A stretch of DNA of 64,000 nt from Corallium rubrum (GCA_964035015.1 OZ035998.1:19831827-19895826); one strand, 5' to 3'. Numbered from the stretch's first letter, positions 14,801 through 24,345 are shown. A program made the numbers and translations. Notes: a model not told the origin generated them from the letters alone.

Positions 14801-17800
14801 GGGGGGTCGGGGGCATGCCTCCCGGAAAGTTTTTTTAATTTGGGGTCTCTGAAACAGCATTTCCTGCATTTTGAGGACGCTTTTCTCGTATTTTCGGTTA
14901 CGGAAATTTTTATTTTGGTCTCGCATTATTTAAAATTTATCATAATTATATTCAGCCTAGCTGACGCTCGGGCCCAGGCCCGGGTTTGGCTACGCCACTG
15001 CTTATGATATAATACTGCTTGCTTCGCTAAATGACCTAAAAGTCCTAAAATCCTCAGAAATTAGCATGCGTATAATCCCGGCTGTGTTGCTTTTCTCTTG
15101 TTTATTTCGTATTTTTTTATCAAAGCCTCGCTATGGATTATATGGGACTTTTGGGAATTAATAAAAGTCCACAAAGATCCACAACAGTCCCAAACATGTT
15201 CAGCTAGAGTCTTGCGCAGCTCACAGTTAATACATAACTTATAAGACTTTATGGGCTTTATATAGCGTGTGTTTTTCTCAGGCCCTCAGGACTTTCACAG
15301 ACAAAAAAACCCTGGACAAACTGGAAGTCTGGAATACCGGAAAAACATCTAATTTCTAACAATCTTTTTCTACCAAATAGCGTCATTAAAACGCAGAAAA
15401 CCGCATACCGCATGGCTGAATAAAACCGCAATACCGCACCTCAAGCGTGAAATTACCGAAATACCGTATGAAAAAAAAGCCGAAACCGCAACACCGAAAA
15501 CCCCAATGTCCCCCTCCTCAATGCATGAGAACTAATATGGCGATGTCGGAATATCATCATTGTCGCCGTCTTAGGCCTGCGCTAAACGTCGCACAATCGA
15601 CGAATTTAATTGTTTGAATTTTACTCGACGAAACTGCGACGTATAACTCGATTAAATTCGACTCACGAATTAAATTCGTCTGGGCAATTAAATTCGTCTG
15701 AGTCAGACGGATAATGCGACGATAATGCGTGTTCGAGTTACACGACGAATTATCGTCGCGTCGAACTAAATGTTTCTCTTCTATCTATCTGTGACAATTC
15801 GCCACCCTGTTTTCAAGAAATTGTTTTCAGGCTCCACGAGTTCAAGTAAAAACCATTAAATTCGATTGAAATTCGACGTTTAACTCGACGACGCATTTAC
15901 GTCGCATTACCGACGAAGTTAATTCGAATTAAATTCGTCTGAATTAAATTCGTCTATTTTGCGTCGTTTAGCGCAGGCCTTAAACACTTCACAACACACT
16001 GTTTGTCAAAAGTGCACTGTTTACAGTGCACAATGTATACAATGGAGCATTATATCTTAATTTTATGATTGTAGAAGTTATACTGCTGACAACTCTTTCT
16101 TGCAATAACCGACTGTCGAAGTTTGTTTATTAGAACAGAGTGTTATTAACTGTAAGGCACATCCGCGGCCGCGAAGACCACTTTGAATTTGTGCTTGTTT
16201 TCATAGGTTGGGAAGGAGCTGGATTAGGAAAGGCGGAACAAGGTATACAAGATCCCATCAAACAAGGCGATATCCGGGATAAACAAGACATGTATAAGGT
16301 GACAGATGCTAATGTTTTGTTTGTTTTCAACAGCGGTAAACTGAAACTGAAACTTTACTTACAGAGGGTTAAAATCACCTTGTTAGCATGCAGAAGCTAA
16401 TCTTAGGGGGTGATTACGTGGACCGGGCTAGCCAGGTTAGCCGGGCAGCTCGGTAAACCAGACTAGCTATAGCCCGCATCCTATATAAATTGTATGTTTT
16501 TTCATGTAATCGTTTCGTCCCGGCATAGTCGCGGGCTGAAAAACTGTTGAACTCGCTTCGATACGCGTTCGTTTACTTGACTGTGTGAACAAATAGTGCT
16601 GAAAGAAACTAAAATAGAACATCAAAACATTGTTCGTGTGTTTCGTGAGCATAGCGAAGACTTAATAAATTAATTAGTCTTCGTGAGGACGCTTCCGTGG
16701 GTTAGCTAAGACAATAACTTACAATCTTTTTAGTAACCAATGGCTTACGAAAGATTGCGTCCACATAAATAATAGACTAATTAGTGTAAAACTGAAGTAA
16801 AACTAACGCAACTTTGCTCTTATTTACTTGATAATAATATACATGAAAAAATTTCTCAATTCTGATTGGCTGAGAGGAGTGCAATTTTAGTGTAATTCAG
16901 TGCAGAAAAATAAAATACAGTGCAAATTTTGTAATTTTTTTTATTTGTATAGGTAATAGCCTGATTTCGAGTGCAATTTGGAAAAAACATGCACGAGTGA
17001 GTTTTTCAAAGACTGTCAAAATTGCACGAGTCCGAGGGACGAGTACCATTTGGGGTCTTTGAAAAACTCACGAGTGCGTGTTTTTTTCAAATTGCACGAG
17101 AAATCATGCTATTACTTATTAATAATATACATGAAAAAGTTATCATAAAGAGAATCTTTCTAATCAAAATGCTTTGTTCAAATAACATACATGAAAAAAA
17201 AAATTAACAGGAAGAGCTTTTTTTCTAGTAAAAAATGATTTTTGTGCAAATTTAAAAAATTACAAAATTTGCACTGTATTTCATTTTTCTGCACTGAATT
17301 GCACTAAAATTGCACTCCTCTCAGCCAATCAGAATTGAGAAATTTTTTCATGTATATTATTAGCATAAAAATCATTTTTTACTAGAAAAAAAGCTCTTCC
17401 TGTTAATTTTTCTTCTTCATGTATGTAAGCATTTTTATTAGAAAGATTCTCTTTATGATAAATTTTTTCATGTATATTATTAATAAGTAATAGCATGGTT
17501 TCGAGTGCAATTTGAAAAAACACGCACTCGTAAGTTTTTCAAAGACCTCAAATAGCACTCGTCCTTCGGACTCTTGCAATTTTGATAGCCTTTGAAAACT
17601 CACTCGTGCATGCTTTTTCCAAATTGCACTCGAAACCATGCTATTACCTGTACTAATTGCAAATTTCGGCCTGAAATCATCCACGTCAATTCAAAACCCA
17701 TCCCGGCATCCCAGCTTGTCGGACTAGAATCGCAATTAAAGTCACACCGGTTAACTGGGCTAGCTCGGTTAACCGGGCCAGCTCGGTCCATATAATCACC

Positions 17801-20800
17801 CCCTTACCCATGTTGGTTTTACGGAGTGGGAAAACCGGAGAACCCGACGAAAAACCCTTGAAGCACAGAAGAGACCAACTAAACCCTACTCACATGCATG
17901 AGTCTCAAGCTCGGGAACGGGGTTATTCCCAGACGGTCACCCATCCAAGTACTAACTCCGTCCAACTGGGCTTAACTTTGCACTGCAGTGGTGAGAGGCA
18001 GCGCCTTAACAGATTTTCAGATTTTTATTAATTCCACAATATTAAGATTAGATACAAAGTAAAGAGTTACATAATTACGAAAAGTACAATTAATTACAAT
18101 ATTAAATAGGGAATTATCAAAAACAGTATTTGTTTTGGTTTTGGAAGTATTTTGACGAAAGACAGCGTGTTGTCCGCCATCTTGGAATTATTTTCGATAT
18201 GCAAAATTATGCATGTGATGACATAACTAGGGTAAAGTGAAATTTTTATCTTGCCAACATTATGAGCTAGAAACTCGATTTTTTGTTGCACTATTTCCAT
18301 TTTAAATTGACCTACAACATTTAAAAAGCCTTCCTTAGAAATTTGGTCACCCACGGAGTAGTTTCATCAGGTTTACCCTGCTTGTGACGTCACCAATTTC
18401 CTAGTTAATTAGACCCAATATTACAACAAGATGGCGGACAGCACGCTGTGTTTGGTCGAAATATTTCCAAAACCAAAACAAATACGGAAAAATTGTAAAA
18501 GGTCTTCTTATACCATTTGACGAGTTCTTTCAAATGAGATAAACTTATTTTTTATTGCCAATACCCTTTAACGACGAAAAGCACATTGATTAAATCATAA
18601 CATTATTATGTGCTGTGCATAATATAATATAAGGTAAGGTAAGGTAAGGTAAGGTAAGGTAAGGTAAGGTAAGGTAAGGTAAGGTAAGGTAAGGTAAGGT
18701 AAGGTAAGGTAAGGTAAGGTAAGGTAAGGTAAGGTAAGGTAAGGTAAGGTAAGGTAAGGTAAGGTAAGGTAAGGTAAGGTAAGGTAAGGTAAGGTAAGGT
18801 AAGATAAGATAAGATAATAAAATAATGATTTTGTCGTGGTGACAAACGTTAAGATTGATTTGAAAAACGCATTTACCATAGTGAATGGCAATGTTAGAAA
18901 GCTCGTAGAAGAACTGTGAGGAAAAGTAGGCGTTTTCTAGAGCATTTTTATGTTCCTTCCGTTTTTCATTTTATTGCGGTGCCCTGACGAGTAGCCTCTG
19001 AGCGGCTCGCGTTAGGTAGCTTTATATTCTGGTGTCATTTTTCTTGTGGCAATCGTACGTATAGCCCGCGGCCAAGCCCGCGGAAACCGTACGCCACGGA
19101 CACAAAACCTGGGCGGGCACCGCTCTTTAGCACTATGCCTGGTTAAAATAACTTCCCGTCGCTTTCTTCAGGGCATTGGGATCGATCTCAACGATGCTTT
19201 CTCTCAATACCGCAAGAACATGAGCTACTCCTTCAACCGACGTAAGTAACACAACATTATTAAGGTAGCTCGAAAGTGTTTGTATGTTTGTTTTTGTAGT
19301 GCAAATTATTTGAGATTAGCGACATCATTGTCCTTGTCCATCATTGACCCAACCAAAACGGAAAATCAATCCAATTTCCCCAGCGTCTCCCCCGCGCTCA
19401 CCCGCAGACAAAAGCAGGGAGACTATGAGCTTGGGGTTGTCTCCTCCTAAGAAGTAACGATCCTTTTTGTCTACGCCAAGAATCACGAACTTTGGCCTTT
19501 GTCGTAGGGATGAATGACCTCAGTGGTGGATAACCCGTCAGTCATTCCTCCCTAGTTATCAGTGACCTTTTAGAGTTAAAACAAGACGCCTGGGTCAGGC
19601 GTTCACTCGCGCTACCTACTGGCAAGTACTTGGGGTATGAGTCGAAGGGTGAATGTGTTGCATACTTCACAAAGGTGAACATATTAACAATCAAGAGGGT
19701 TGTCAGCTGATTTCTGCAAATATGCGTAGGCCTTAATTGGCGCTCGACACAAATTCTCTATATATGGTCTTATTCGAAGTACATGGTTCCATGAAGCGAT
19801 TTGGTGTAAACAAGCTTATTAGCCAAAAAATTAAACGATCTTAATACTTTCAGTAGACTAGACAAAACCACAAAACCTATAGTGCTGAATTCGTCAGATT
19901 CAAGCGATGGTTCCGATATAGAATCATGTAAATCGTACCAACAGAAAATATTTAAACATGTTTTGAAACACATTTTCCAAATGAAATACGACACCTTCAT
20001 GATAGGCAACTTGTAGATGACTAACATATCTAAACATATTTTTTGCATTATTCGGTGCCTACCAGGCTGGACCAGGCAGAAAGGCGTTTAATACTAGGTA
20101 AACATGTATATGTTCTTTGATATTCTGTGGCTCTTTCTTGTATCTCTACTAGTCCTCAAGTCAAGGCTTCGGCCTAGGTACTGATGTCAACACGGCATTT
20201 TCTCGCGTCTGTAATATACTCGTCAATTCTGTCTTCATGGACAAACCTTGTCAGCAACATTACTGATCAACTACTGATGAATTCACCAATACCGCGGAAA
20301 TCACCTCAACCCTGCTATTAAACACTCGAAATCTTCAAGAAACACACCAACGCCAAGATGTTGTCGAAAAGGAAGAGCAAGCTATATACTCGCTATGGCC
20401 GTCGCGGCCGCAAAGCTTTATCGGAAGTAAAATGTGCAAAAATGCAATTTTGTGACCCGAAAACTAAAAAAAACAAACAGAAAAGCCGAAACCTAAGACT
20501 GGTCGACCACAGATTGCCCAAGTAATAAGACGAACTTAATTTTCATGAACACTTTAAGAGTTTCACAACGTTTCTACAATCTTCGACGCTCCATTCGCCA
20601 GGTTGACGATTACTTGACGAAGTCATAAATTATTTGAAACTGCAAACTTTAAACTACGACCAGTGCGAAAATTCATTCTGCGGCGTTTGGTAATCAGTGG
20701 AAACTGCGCAGAAATACCGGATGTCCGCGAGACGTAGACTCGAAATTGGGGCCAGCCGGAGGTCAAGGTGTTAGCGCTGACCGAAAGGATCGTGGCTTCT

Positions 20801-22709
20801 TGGGATGAAAATATAATCTATATAGACCCTTTTAATAAGTGCAGAGTACGTCATTTTCTGCACTTGACGTCATTTTCAGCCTCATGAATGCTATTGAAAA
20901 TATACAAAAGTTAAGACAATAAACGAAATTGAAAAGAATTCAAAAGAAAAATTGAAAAGAAATTGAAGGGTGAAAATTACGTATTCTATACTTATTAAAA
21001 AGGTCTATACAAAGCTGCTTAAAGTGCTTATGCAGCGAAAAAATCACTTCAAAATAAACATATCTCACTTGAAAGAACTACAGAAAGTATAAAGAATGCT
21101 GTTTACAACTGTTCCAAATCTCATGTAGTTCATGAGATATTAAGATTTGTTTGATATGCAAATAATCCTCACTGTGACGTTACACTGCATAATGACTTAC
21201 TAAAAAAGCCTGCTTATCTTTGAGATTATTAAACCATGGCACTCGAATAGTAAGCTAACGTTTTAGTATCATTGGGTACGCTCTCACACGCACATGCACA
21301 GTTTCACAATTTCGTTATATAATCCATATATACAGGCTTTTTTAGTAAGTCATTATGCAGTGTGATGTCACAGTGAGGATCTCATGAACTGCATGAGATT
21401 TGGAAGAGTTGTAAACGCCATTCTTTATACTTTCTGTAGTTCTTTCCAGTAAGAGAGATTATTTTGAAGTGATTTTTTCACTGCATAAGCACTTTAACAG
21501 TACAGGAACCGGGATCGGAAGTCCTGAGTTTGACGGTAAATCTAACTCATTAATAATTCATAAGATAAAAAACAAAGGAAATTAGTACCGAGATGGATGT
21601 TTGGATATTCGAGGAAGAAATTCCGTAAATTAAGCCAACTTTCACCTCGATTTTCTCATTAAACACTGACTCGTTTGAGAAGCAATATCAAACATTCGAA
21701 AGAGTGTTCATCATCCTCGTCACCGAGTCACGCTATGTCTAAAATCGTTCGATTTTGAAAGTTAAATGACGAAACTCATTGTAGTTCCGACTCGCTTTAG
21801 GAATCCTACTTTGTCGTCCTTATTCGTAGACTTTTTTGGTGTTGTCTGAGCGCTAAGCTTCACTCTATTCACAGCGTTGTTTGACAGTTAAAAATATATT
21901 TGCTCACTTCCTGTTTTAGACAATAACCTTCGTCCATTAACCATCTGACCGGGGTCTCCAACACTGATCTCAAATAATAGACTCATTATACTGGATAGAG
22001 CATCCGGTACTCGCTGTGAAGTCGGAATAAATTAGTGGCAGCCATTTCAGGTGGGACCCACTTGGTTTTCATACAGCCAATTTTAAGTTCTCCCATAGCG
22101 ACAGATACATGTTACAAAAATTTAGCTGGTTTTCGTTAAAAACCCGATCATTTAAAGCGAAAACCAGAGGCGAAAACTATGATTCAGCAATATTGTGGGT
22201 CCCACCGGATATGGTGGCCGCGAGATGTTTAGCCTCACTTCCGACTTCAATTTTTGCCACGCGCGAAACAACAGATGCTCTATCCAGTATAATGAGTATA
22301 TTATTTGAGATCAGTGGTCTCCGATTTTCCAGTATCCCGAGGAGGCCCTGGGAACGAGGATAACCCACTTCTTGGGTTTGGATATCGGATGAAACACTCC
22401 AAGATCTATTATATCAAACACGAAAAGGACTGTTTCATCGGGATGTCCAAACCGAAAAGTGAGGTTGAAAACGAGGCAATAATCGAGCATCTAGGTGTAT
22501 TGGATATCTGATGGAACACTCATGAGTATTTTGATATAACACCTGAAACAAATCAAAATTTTAAGAGAAGTTTCTATACGATATCCAAGTCACCGTCTGT
22601 GTTTTAAGCTCATGAATTATTAATGATTTGAGATGCAATTTGTGAATACATTGTTTCTTTTGCTATATGTTTTTTTTGTGTGTTTTTAGCACGTAGAGAA
22701 CGAAAGTAA
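1064..22709 (+). CDS. CHERP: CHERP-like protein, C-terminal half (spliced gene, 8 exons seen)
   Basis: CHERP (calcium homeostasis endoplasmic reticulum protein) is a nuclear U2 snRNP-associated splicing factor with SURP, CID, RS-rich and C-terminal G-patch regions. The exons seen are 1064-1171, 4710-4751, 8668-8721, 11763-11828, 13446-13522, 16207-16298, 19172-19241 and 22690-22709. Reading phase is continuous across every junction. They encode an RS/SP-rich stretch, then a linker with RIDETNVGHKLLKKMG, the G-patch core GWEGAGLGKAEQGIQDPIK, and a tail with QYRKNMSYSF before the stop. The order and the GIQDPIK...DIRDK block match the CHERP C-terminus. The N-terminal SURP and CID exons must lie left of the window. 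Introns run from about 1.6 to 4 kb and are full of foldback elements. The identification is firm; exact splice sites are inferred from GT/AG and phase. Confidence 0.88.
1327..1910. repeat. Dispersed repeat, two copies (1327-1475, 1739-1910)
   Basis: Both begin with GCCCTGA(C/T)AAG-like sequence and share GTTAGGTA..GCTTTAT, CACGGACACA and GGGCTCTGGGAACGAGAATA. A third related copy lies at 18975-19140. No terminal repeats were seen, so the class is unknown. Confidence 0.6.
2189..2632. mobile_element. TTAA-flanked foldback element (Kolobok-type MITE)
   Basis: A 444-bp near-palindrome beginning AGTGCCTATGAAGCGAAAAT and ending in its reverse complement, with TTAA at 2185-2188 and 2633-2636. The arms extend about 200 bp each. 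Terminal AGTGCCTAT and TTAA duplications match the 8.2-kb element at 28489. It has no coding capacity. Confidence 0.8.
2858..3840. mobile_element. TTAA-flanked foldback element, 983 bp
   Basis: It starts AGTGCCTATGCAACGAAATT at 2858 and ends with the imperfect complement at 3840, flanked by TTAA on both sides. An inner, nearly perfect palindrome at about 3350-3665 (both arms contain GGTGGTCCCACATGG-like sequence and AACGATGTTTGCAC) suggests a nested foldback. No coding content. Confidence 0.72.
3890..4672. mobile_element. TGTCCACACGTATCCG element with nested TTAA MITE
   Basis: TGTCCACACGTATCCG at the left and CGGATACGTGTGGACGG at the right form inverted termini of one element. It is split by the 558-bp element 3919-4476, which starts AGTGCCACTAACCCC, ends in the complement, and is flanked by TTAA (3915-3918 and 4477-4480). 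The inner element has its own palindrome (GTAATACCAGGAATTC near 4098 and its complement near 4247) and a poly-G run at 4435-4456. Confidence 0.65.
4710..4751 (+). CDS. CHERP: CHERP exon: RS micro-exon (42 nt)
   Basis: A T-rich tract and CTAG precede it and GTACGT follows. It encodes SKSRSRSRSPRRR in phase 2-2. At 14 codons it is a micro-exon whose skipping would not shift the frame. Confidence 0.83.
5470..6086. mobile_element. 617-bp palindromic element
   Basis: Termini CAGGGTCA and TGACCCTG enclose two long inverted arms. Shared blocks include AAACCAGAGGGCTTCACTCG with its complement, and ACGCTGACACCGTTTTGCTG with its complement. No ORF. Superfamily not assigned. Confidence 0.7.
6336..7878. 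mobile_element. 1.54-kb foldback element with ~140-bp inverted ends
   Basis: ATCTTGTCAGGAATATTAAA at the left is matched by its complement at the right end. Homology continues through AACTAACGTTTCGTTG and the ATATAAGTCGAGATAACCTTG block. The interior holds a tight palindrome at about 6990-7125, built on CATCGAGTTTTACGG. Open stretches inside (for example 6427-6864, - strand) have no recognisable protein content. Confidence 0.68.
7879..8667. other. CHERP intron, nothing recognised
   Basis: Ordinary intron sequence with a short inverted GGAGGTGC/CACCCCCCTG region near 8190-8240. No coding, RNA or mobile-element signature was found. Confidence 0.4.
8668..8721 (+). CDS. CHERP: CHERP exon: RS micro-exon (54 nt)
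   Basis: Acceptor TTTTTTAG and donor GTAAAA bound an exon coding RSRSKSRSRSRSRSPKRR in phase 2-2. The downstream intron opens with a CAA/CAG trinucleotide tract about 40 bp after the donor. Confidence 0.83.
8762..8889. repeat. (AAC)n/(CAG)n microsatellite
   Basis: About 26 uninterrupted CAA units, then CAG and mixed CAA/CAG units. It lies just 3' of the 8668-8721 exon within the intron. Confidence 0.95.
9190..9313. repeat. (TTTG)n microsatellite
   Basis: Around 28 tetranucleotide units with two short interruptions, ending in a G-rich run at 9327-9341. Confidence 0.95.
9525..9892 (-). mobile_element. 5S rRNA-derived SINE (SINE3-like), minus strand
   Basis: Read on the minus strand, about 9862-9800 matches the 5S rRNA internal promoter: AAGTTAAGCCCGG, then GGGGTTAGTACTTGGATGGG and TGACCGTCTGGGAATA. 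A common non-5S body follows (GAGTAGAGTTTAGTTGGTCTC, CGAAAAACCC-like), and the tail is a short GAATACA repeat. The 5S core keeps the A-box, IE and C-box regions used by TFIIIA and Pol III. A second copy is at 17803-18013. Confidence 0.78.
10345..10881. mobile_element. Composite foldback element, arm order A
   Basis: Outer inverted ends are TAGCCTAGTTTCTAGGCC and its complement. Inside, a second inverted pair (GCAACATTCGTAAA and TTTGCGAATGTTGC) brackets a roughly 375-bp core. The open frame over the right arm (10696-11004) has no recognisable domain. The copy at 25953-26494 has the same core but exchanged outer arms. Confidence 0.7.
10882..11762. other. CHERP intron, nothing firmly recognised
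   Basis: Two short GGCCGCCA-bearing segments, near 11020 and 11495, look like fragments of one repeat. No coding or RNA features were seen. Confidence 0.35.
11763..11828 (+). CDS. CHERP: CHERP exon: SP/TP-rich exon (66 nt)
   Basis: The acceptor is ATTTGTAG and the donor GC|GTACGT. The exon encodes SGSRERTPPPARRRSPTPPS and then SFA, in phase 2-2. Proline-directed SP/TP sites replace the RS dipeptides. The donor after 11828 is the one that joins in frame to the 13446 exon. Confidence 0.8.
11868..13445. other. CHERP intron with a decayed MITE
   Basis: About 11868-12170 contains TTTTAGTCGGC/TTTTAGTTGGGCAA iterations and a terminal TAAAATCGCAGCG that pairs loosely with CCACGATTTTAG at the left, so it is probably an old foldback element. 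From 12170 to 13445 I saw only AT-rich intron sequence. Confidence 0.35.
13446..13522 (+). CDS. CHERP: CHERP exon: linker before the G-patch
   Basis: A 77-nt exon after TTTACAG with a consensus donor GTAAGT. It encodes GAYLQQSLNTRIDETNVGHK and then LLKKMG. The last G opens the codon completed by the next exon, giving the MG|W junction typical of a G-patch start. Confidence 0.87.
13621..14423. mobile_element. TA-flanked foldback element (Tc1/mariner-type MITE candidate)
   Basis: Termini CAGGGTATTCCAAA and its approximate complement (TTTGGGAAACCCTG) are flanked by TA at 13619-13620 and 14424-14425. The outer arms match for over 200 bp. Examples are AAATTTTTATATCACGCCGA against its complement, and the GATAACTA..CTCGCTTCCT region. 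The TA TSD is the basis for the Tc1/mariner suggestion; no transposase is encoded. Confidence 0.7.
14560..15520. repeat. Element with iterated CCGCAATACCGC at both ends
   Basis: The left end carries ACCGCAATACCGCGAAAAAA at least twice. The right end repeats AACCGCA(A)TACCGC variants in the same orientation. The middle (14700-15360) is unique AT-rich sequence with TCAGTGGCGTAGC near 14740 and its complement-like GGCTACGCCACTG near 14988, suggesting another nested foldback. Confidence 0.55.
15574..15979. mobile_element. PIF/Harbinger-type MITE, 406 bp, TTA TSD
   Basis: Perfect inverted termini GGCCTGCGCTAAACG are flanked by TTA at 15571-15573 and 15980-15982. The arms carry many TTAAATTCGTCTG and TCGACGAAT iterations. 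A 3-bp TWA duplication with a GC-rich terminus fits PIF/Harbinger MITEs. A relative with TAA TSDs is at 52168. Confidence 0.75.
16207..16298 (+). CDS. CHERP: CHERP exon: G-patch core
   Basis: A 92-nt exon between TCATAG and GTGACA. It encodes WEGAGLGKAEQGIQDPIKQG and then DIRDKQDMYK. The spaced glycines and the GLGK..QGI pattern define the G-patch, which in this family contacts and activates DEAH-box RNA helicases (family knowledge). It ends in phase 0. Confidence 0.9.
16827..17655. mobile_element. Palindromic repeat cluster (AATTCTGATTGGCTGAGAGG)
   Basis: ATAATATACATGAAAA..CAATTCTGATTGGCTGAGAGG at the left is met by its complement at 17325-17363, forming a roughly 540-bp palindrome. A partial inverted repeat of the same family follows to 17655. 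The same sequence recurs at 38885-39215, so it is a multicopy family. Confidence 0.65.
17803..18013 (-). mobile_element. 5S rRNA-derived SINE, second copy, minus strand
   Basis: On the minus strand the 5S-like core GTTAGTACTTGGATGGGTGA and CCGTCTGGGAATAACCCCG is present, preceded by AAGTTAAGCCCAG. The body matches the 9525-9892 copy, but the 3' part is truncated. Confidence 0.75.
18115..18510. mobile_element. Foldback element around CAAGATGGCGGAC
   Basis: AAACAGTATTTGTTTTGG with TGTCCGCCATCTTG at the left is mirrored by CAAGATGGCGGAC and CCAAAACAAATAC at the right. The arms are about 80 bp. Confidence 0.55.
18632..18815. repeat. (AAGGT)n pentanucleotide microsatellite
   Basis: About 34 perfect AAGGT units, ending in three AAGAT variants. 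It is not the TTAGGG-type telomere repeat. Confidence 0.97.
18975..19140. repeat. Third copy of the GCCCTGACGAGTAGCC repeat
   Basis: It matches 1327-1475 and 1739-1910 over GTTAGGTAGCTTTATATTCT, CCACGGACACAAA and CTTTAGCACTATGCCTGGTT. It ends about 30 bp upstream of the CHERP 19172 exon. Confidence 0.6.
19172..19241 (+). CDS. CHERP: CHERP exon: post-G-patch tail
   Basis: Acceptor TTCTTCAG and donor GTAAGT bound a 70-nt exon coding GIGIDLNDAFSQYRKNMSYS and then FNR. It corresponds to the conserved region just before the CHERP stop. Confidence 0.87.
19242..20820. other. CHERP intron with old dispersed repeats
   Basis: Segments near 19580-19740 (ACGCCTGGGTCAGGCGTTCAC) recur in diverged form near 26526 and 46415. 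20240-20520 resembles 47480-47690. No coding feature was recognised. Confidence 0.4.
20821..21009. mobile_element. 189-bp MITE with TATAGACCCTTTTAATAAG ends
   Basis: Left terminus TATAGACCCTTTTAATAAG and right terminus CTTATTAAAAAGGTCTATA are inverted. The flanking bases are T/A-rich, so a TA duplication is possible. Confidence 0.6.
21023..21493. mobile_element. TTAA-flanked foldback element (Kolobok-type MITE)
   Basis: A 471-bp palindrome with termini AGTGCTTATGCAGCGAAAAA and complement, and TTAA at 21019-21022 and 21494-21497. The internal arms share ATCTCATG(T/C)AGTTCATGAGA-like and CAGTGTGATGTCACAGTGAG-like sequence. Confidence 0.77.
21955..22320. mobile_element. Palindromic element with GTGGGACCCAC centre
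   Basis: GATCTCAAATAATA..CTCATTATACTGGATAGAGC and its complement form the outer arms. AGGTGGGACCCA and TGGGTCCCACC form the inner arms. It sits inside a larger sequence related to 39.9-41.0 kb. Confidence 0.6.
22690..22709 (+). CDS. CHERP: CHERP terminal coding exon and stop
   Basis: After TTTTTAG, the phase-1 join gives PRRERK and TAA at 22707-22709. The basic end resembles the basic C-terminus of CHERP. No strong polyadenylation signal was recognised nearby, so the 3' UTR end is open. Confidence 0.7.
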
Positions 22710-23091
22710 AAAAATCCAGTTGAAAAAAATAATTGGATAACATACCACAGTGGCTTGCAGTTGGAGCTACTCTTTGGTTATAGCTACATCGAACCACACT
22801 GAAGCTGCTCAGGAACCATAAGACCGTCGAGTTTTAGCCCATGTAATTAATATATATATATATATATATATATTAGGGCCATTTAAACGGGAGAAAATAA
22901 GTCGCGACTTAACTAAGTCCTATTTAAGTCACGAAAACACTCGTATAAACGGTCAATTTCAAATAAGTCGCGACTTATTTTGGACTAGCCTTCAACCTTC
23001 TTCTTATTTTAGTCTTACTTTGGGTCAATAAGAAATTTGTCCATTTATACGATCGAGTGTGTTCGCGAGTTACATGATGCGTCTTAATTAA
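22710..23091. other. CHERP 3' flank with MITE left half
   Basis: (TA)n lies at 22849-22872. From 22876, AGGGCCATTTAAACGGGAG opens an element that carries AATAAGTCGCGACTTA. It is interrupted by the TTAA element at 23092. A decayed relative brackets 39.75-41.08 kb. Confidence 0.5.
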
Positions 23092-23568
23092 AGTGCCTAT
23101 GAAGCGAAAATTAAGTTTGTCTTATTTGAAAGAACACTTAAAATGATAGAGTAACATCTTTTGCAGTTTTTCGTTTCCTTGCTTCGTTCTTGAGATATTT
23201 CAATTTGTTTGATATGCAAATTAAACATTTTGACGTAACACGTGCATAATGAGTTATCGAAAAACGTCATATATCTTTGTTATTATCAAATATAATTACT
23301 TGAAAATCTATCAACATGTTTAGTGTTGTGGGCGAAACACACGCACATGCTTCGTTCAAACTAATTTGGTTTGATAATAGCAAAGATATCTAACCTTCTC
23401 TGATAACTCATTATGCACATGTGACGTCAAACTGTTTAATTTGCATATCAAACAAACTGAAATATCTCAAGAACAAAGCAAGGAAACGAAAAACTGCAAA
23501 AGATGTTACTCTATCATTTTACGTATTCTTTCAAATAAGACAAACTTAATTTTCGTTTCACAGGCACT
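23092..23568. mobile_element. TTAA-flanked foldback element (Kolobok-type MITE)
   Basis: A 477-bp palindrome starting AGTGCCTATGAAGCGAAAAT with TTAA at 23088-23091 and 23569-23572. It is close in sequence to 2189-2632, for example CATCTTTTGCAG..TTTCGTTTCC and TGATATGCAAATTAAAC in both. Confidence 0.8.
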
Positions 23569-23572
23569 TTAA

Positions 23573-24069
23573 GTAGCGACTTAATTGTCCTGTATATAAA
23601 TGTCCCTATTGATGTCGTATCGACAGGATAAACGAACTGCAGCCGCTATCTTTGGAATACTACTGGTTAAACTGTTCACTGTAGTACAACCTATTTAAGA
23701 CTGCAGCCGTGCAAGAAATCGAAAACAGATTTTCATGAAGTGTCAAAGACCCGAAACCTAAACGTTTGTGCGAAGTCGGTCACGGTCATATAATCTGGAG
23801 TATCGTCGTTTGTAGTTTAATTATCCCGACCCTGTACCTGTTGATTTTTTGAGACTTTTACATTTCCTTGTTTTCAAATGCATGAGAAGTTTCGGACAGG
23901 AATATGCGATAACTTATGAGGCGCTATGAGCGCCCAAAATACCAATCATTATTGCAGATTACAGCTTCATATTGACACATTGGTAACCAATGTGTCAATA
24001 TGATGCTGTAATGTGCAACTTCGATTGGTTGGTGTGGTGTTTCAATGTGGCGTTTCGCCCAGGAGATGT
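23573..24069. other. Intergenic, no gene recognised
   Basis: It holds the right remnant of the TAAGTCGCGAC MITE and, near 23965-24005, a short palindrome CATATTGACACATTGG / CCAATGTGTCAATATG. Nothing else was seen. Confidence 0.35.
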
Positions 24070-24345
24070 AAAAATGTGCCATCATTTCGTCGTTACGTCG
24101 TCATTTCGTCAATGCGTTATCATTTCGTCAGTACGTCGTCATTTCGTCGATATAATTTGTCATTTCGTCAATACGTCGTCATTTCGTTGATGCATCATAA
24201 TTTCGTCGATATACGTTGTTGTTTCATCAATGCATCGTCATTTCGTTGATGCGTCGTAATTTTATTGATGCGTCGTCATTTCGTTGATCGTCGTCATTTC
24301 GTCAGTACGTCGTTATTTCGTTGATGCGTCGTAATTTCGTTAGCA
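24070..24345. repeat. Degenerate CGTCATTTCGTCGATG minisatellite
   Basis: About fourteen imperfect 18-20-bp units of the form CATTTCGTC(A/G)(A/G)TGCGTCGT, drifting to TTTCGTTGATGCATCATAA. Frames crossing it are by-products of the repeat. Confidence 0.85.

Noticed and set aside
18595..18891. LPYLT-repeat frames of 79-98 codons
   Set aside because: Translation of the (AAGGT)n microsatellite, open in several frames because the unit lacks stops.
24070..24345. CRISPR-like array of CATTTCGTC repeats
   Set aside because: Units are contiguous and degenerate with no unique spacers, and the genome is eukaryotic.
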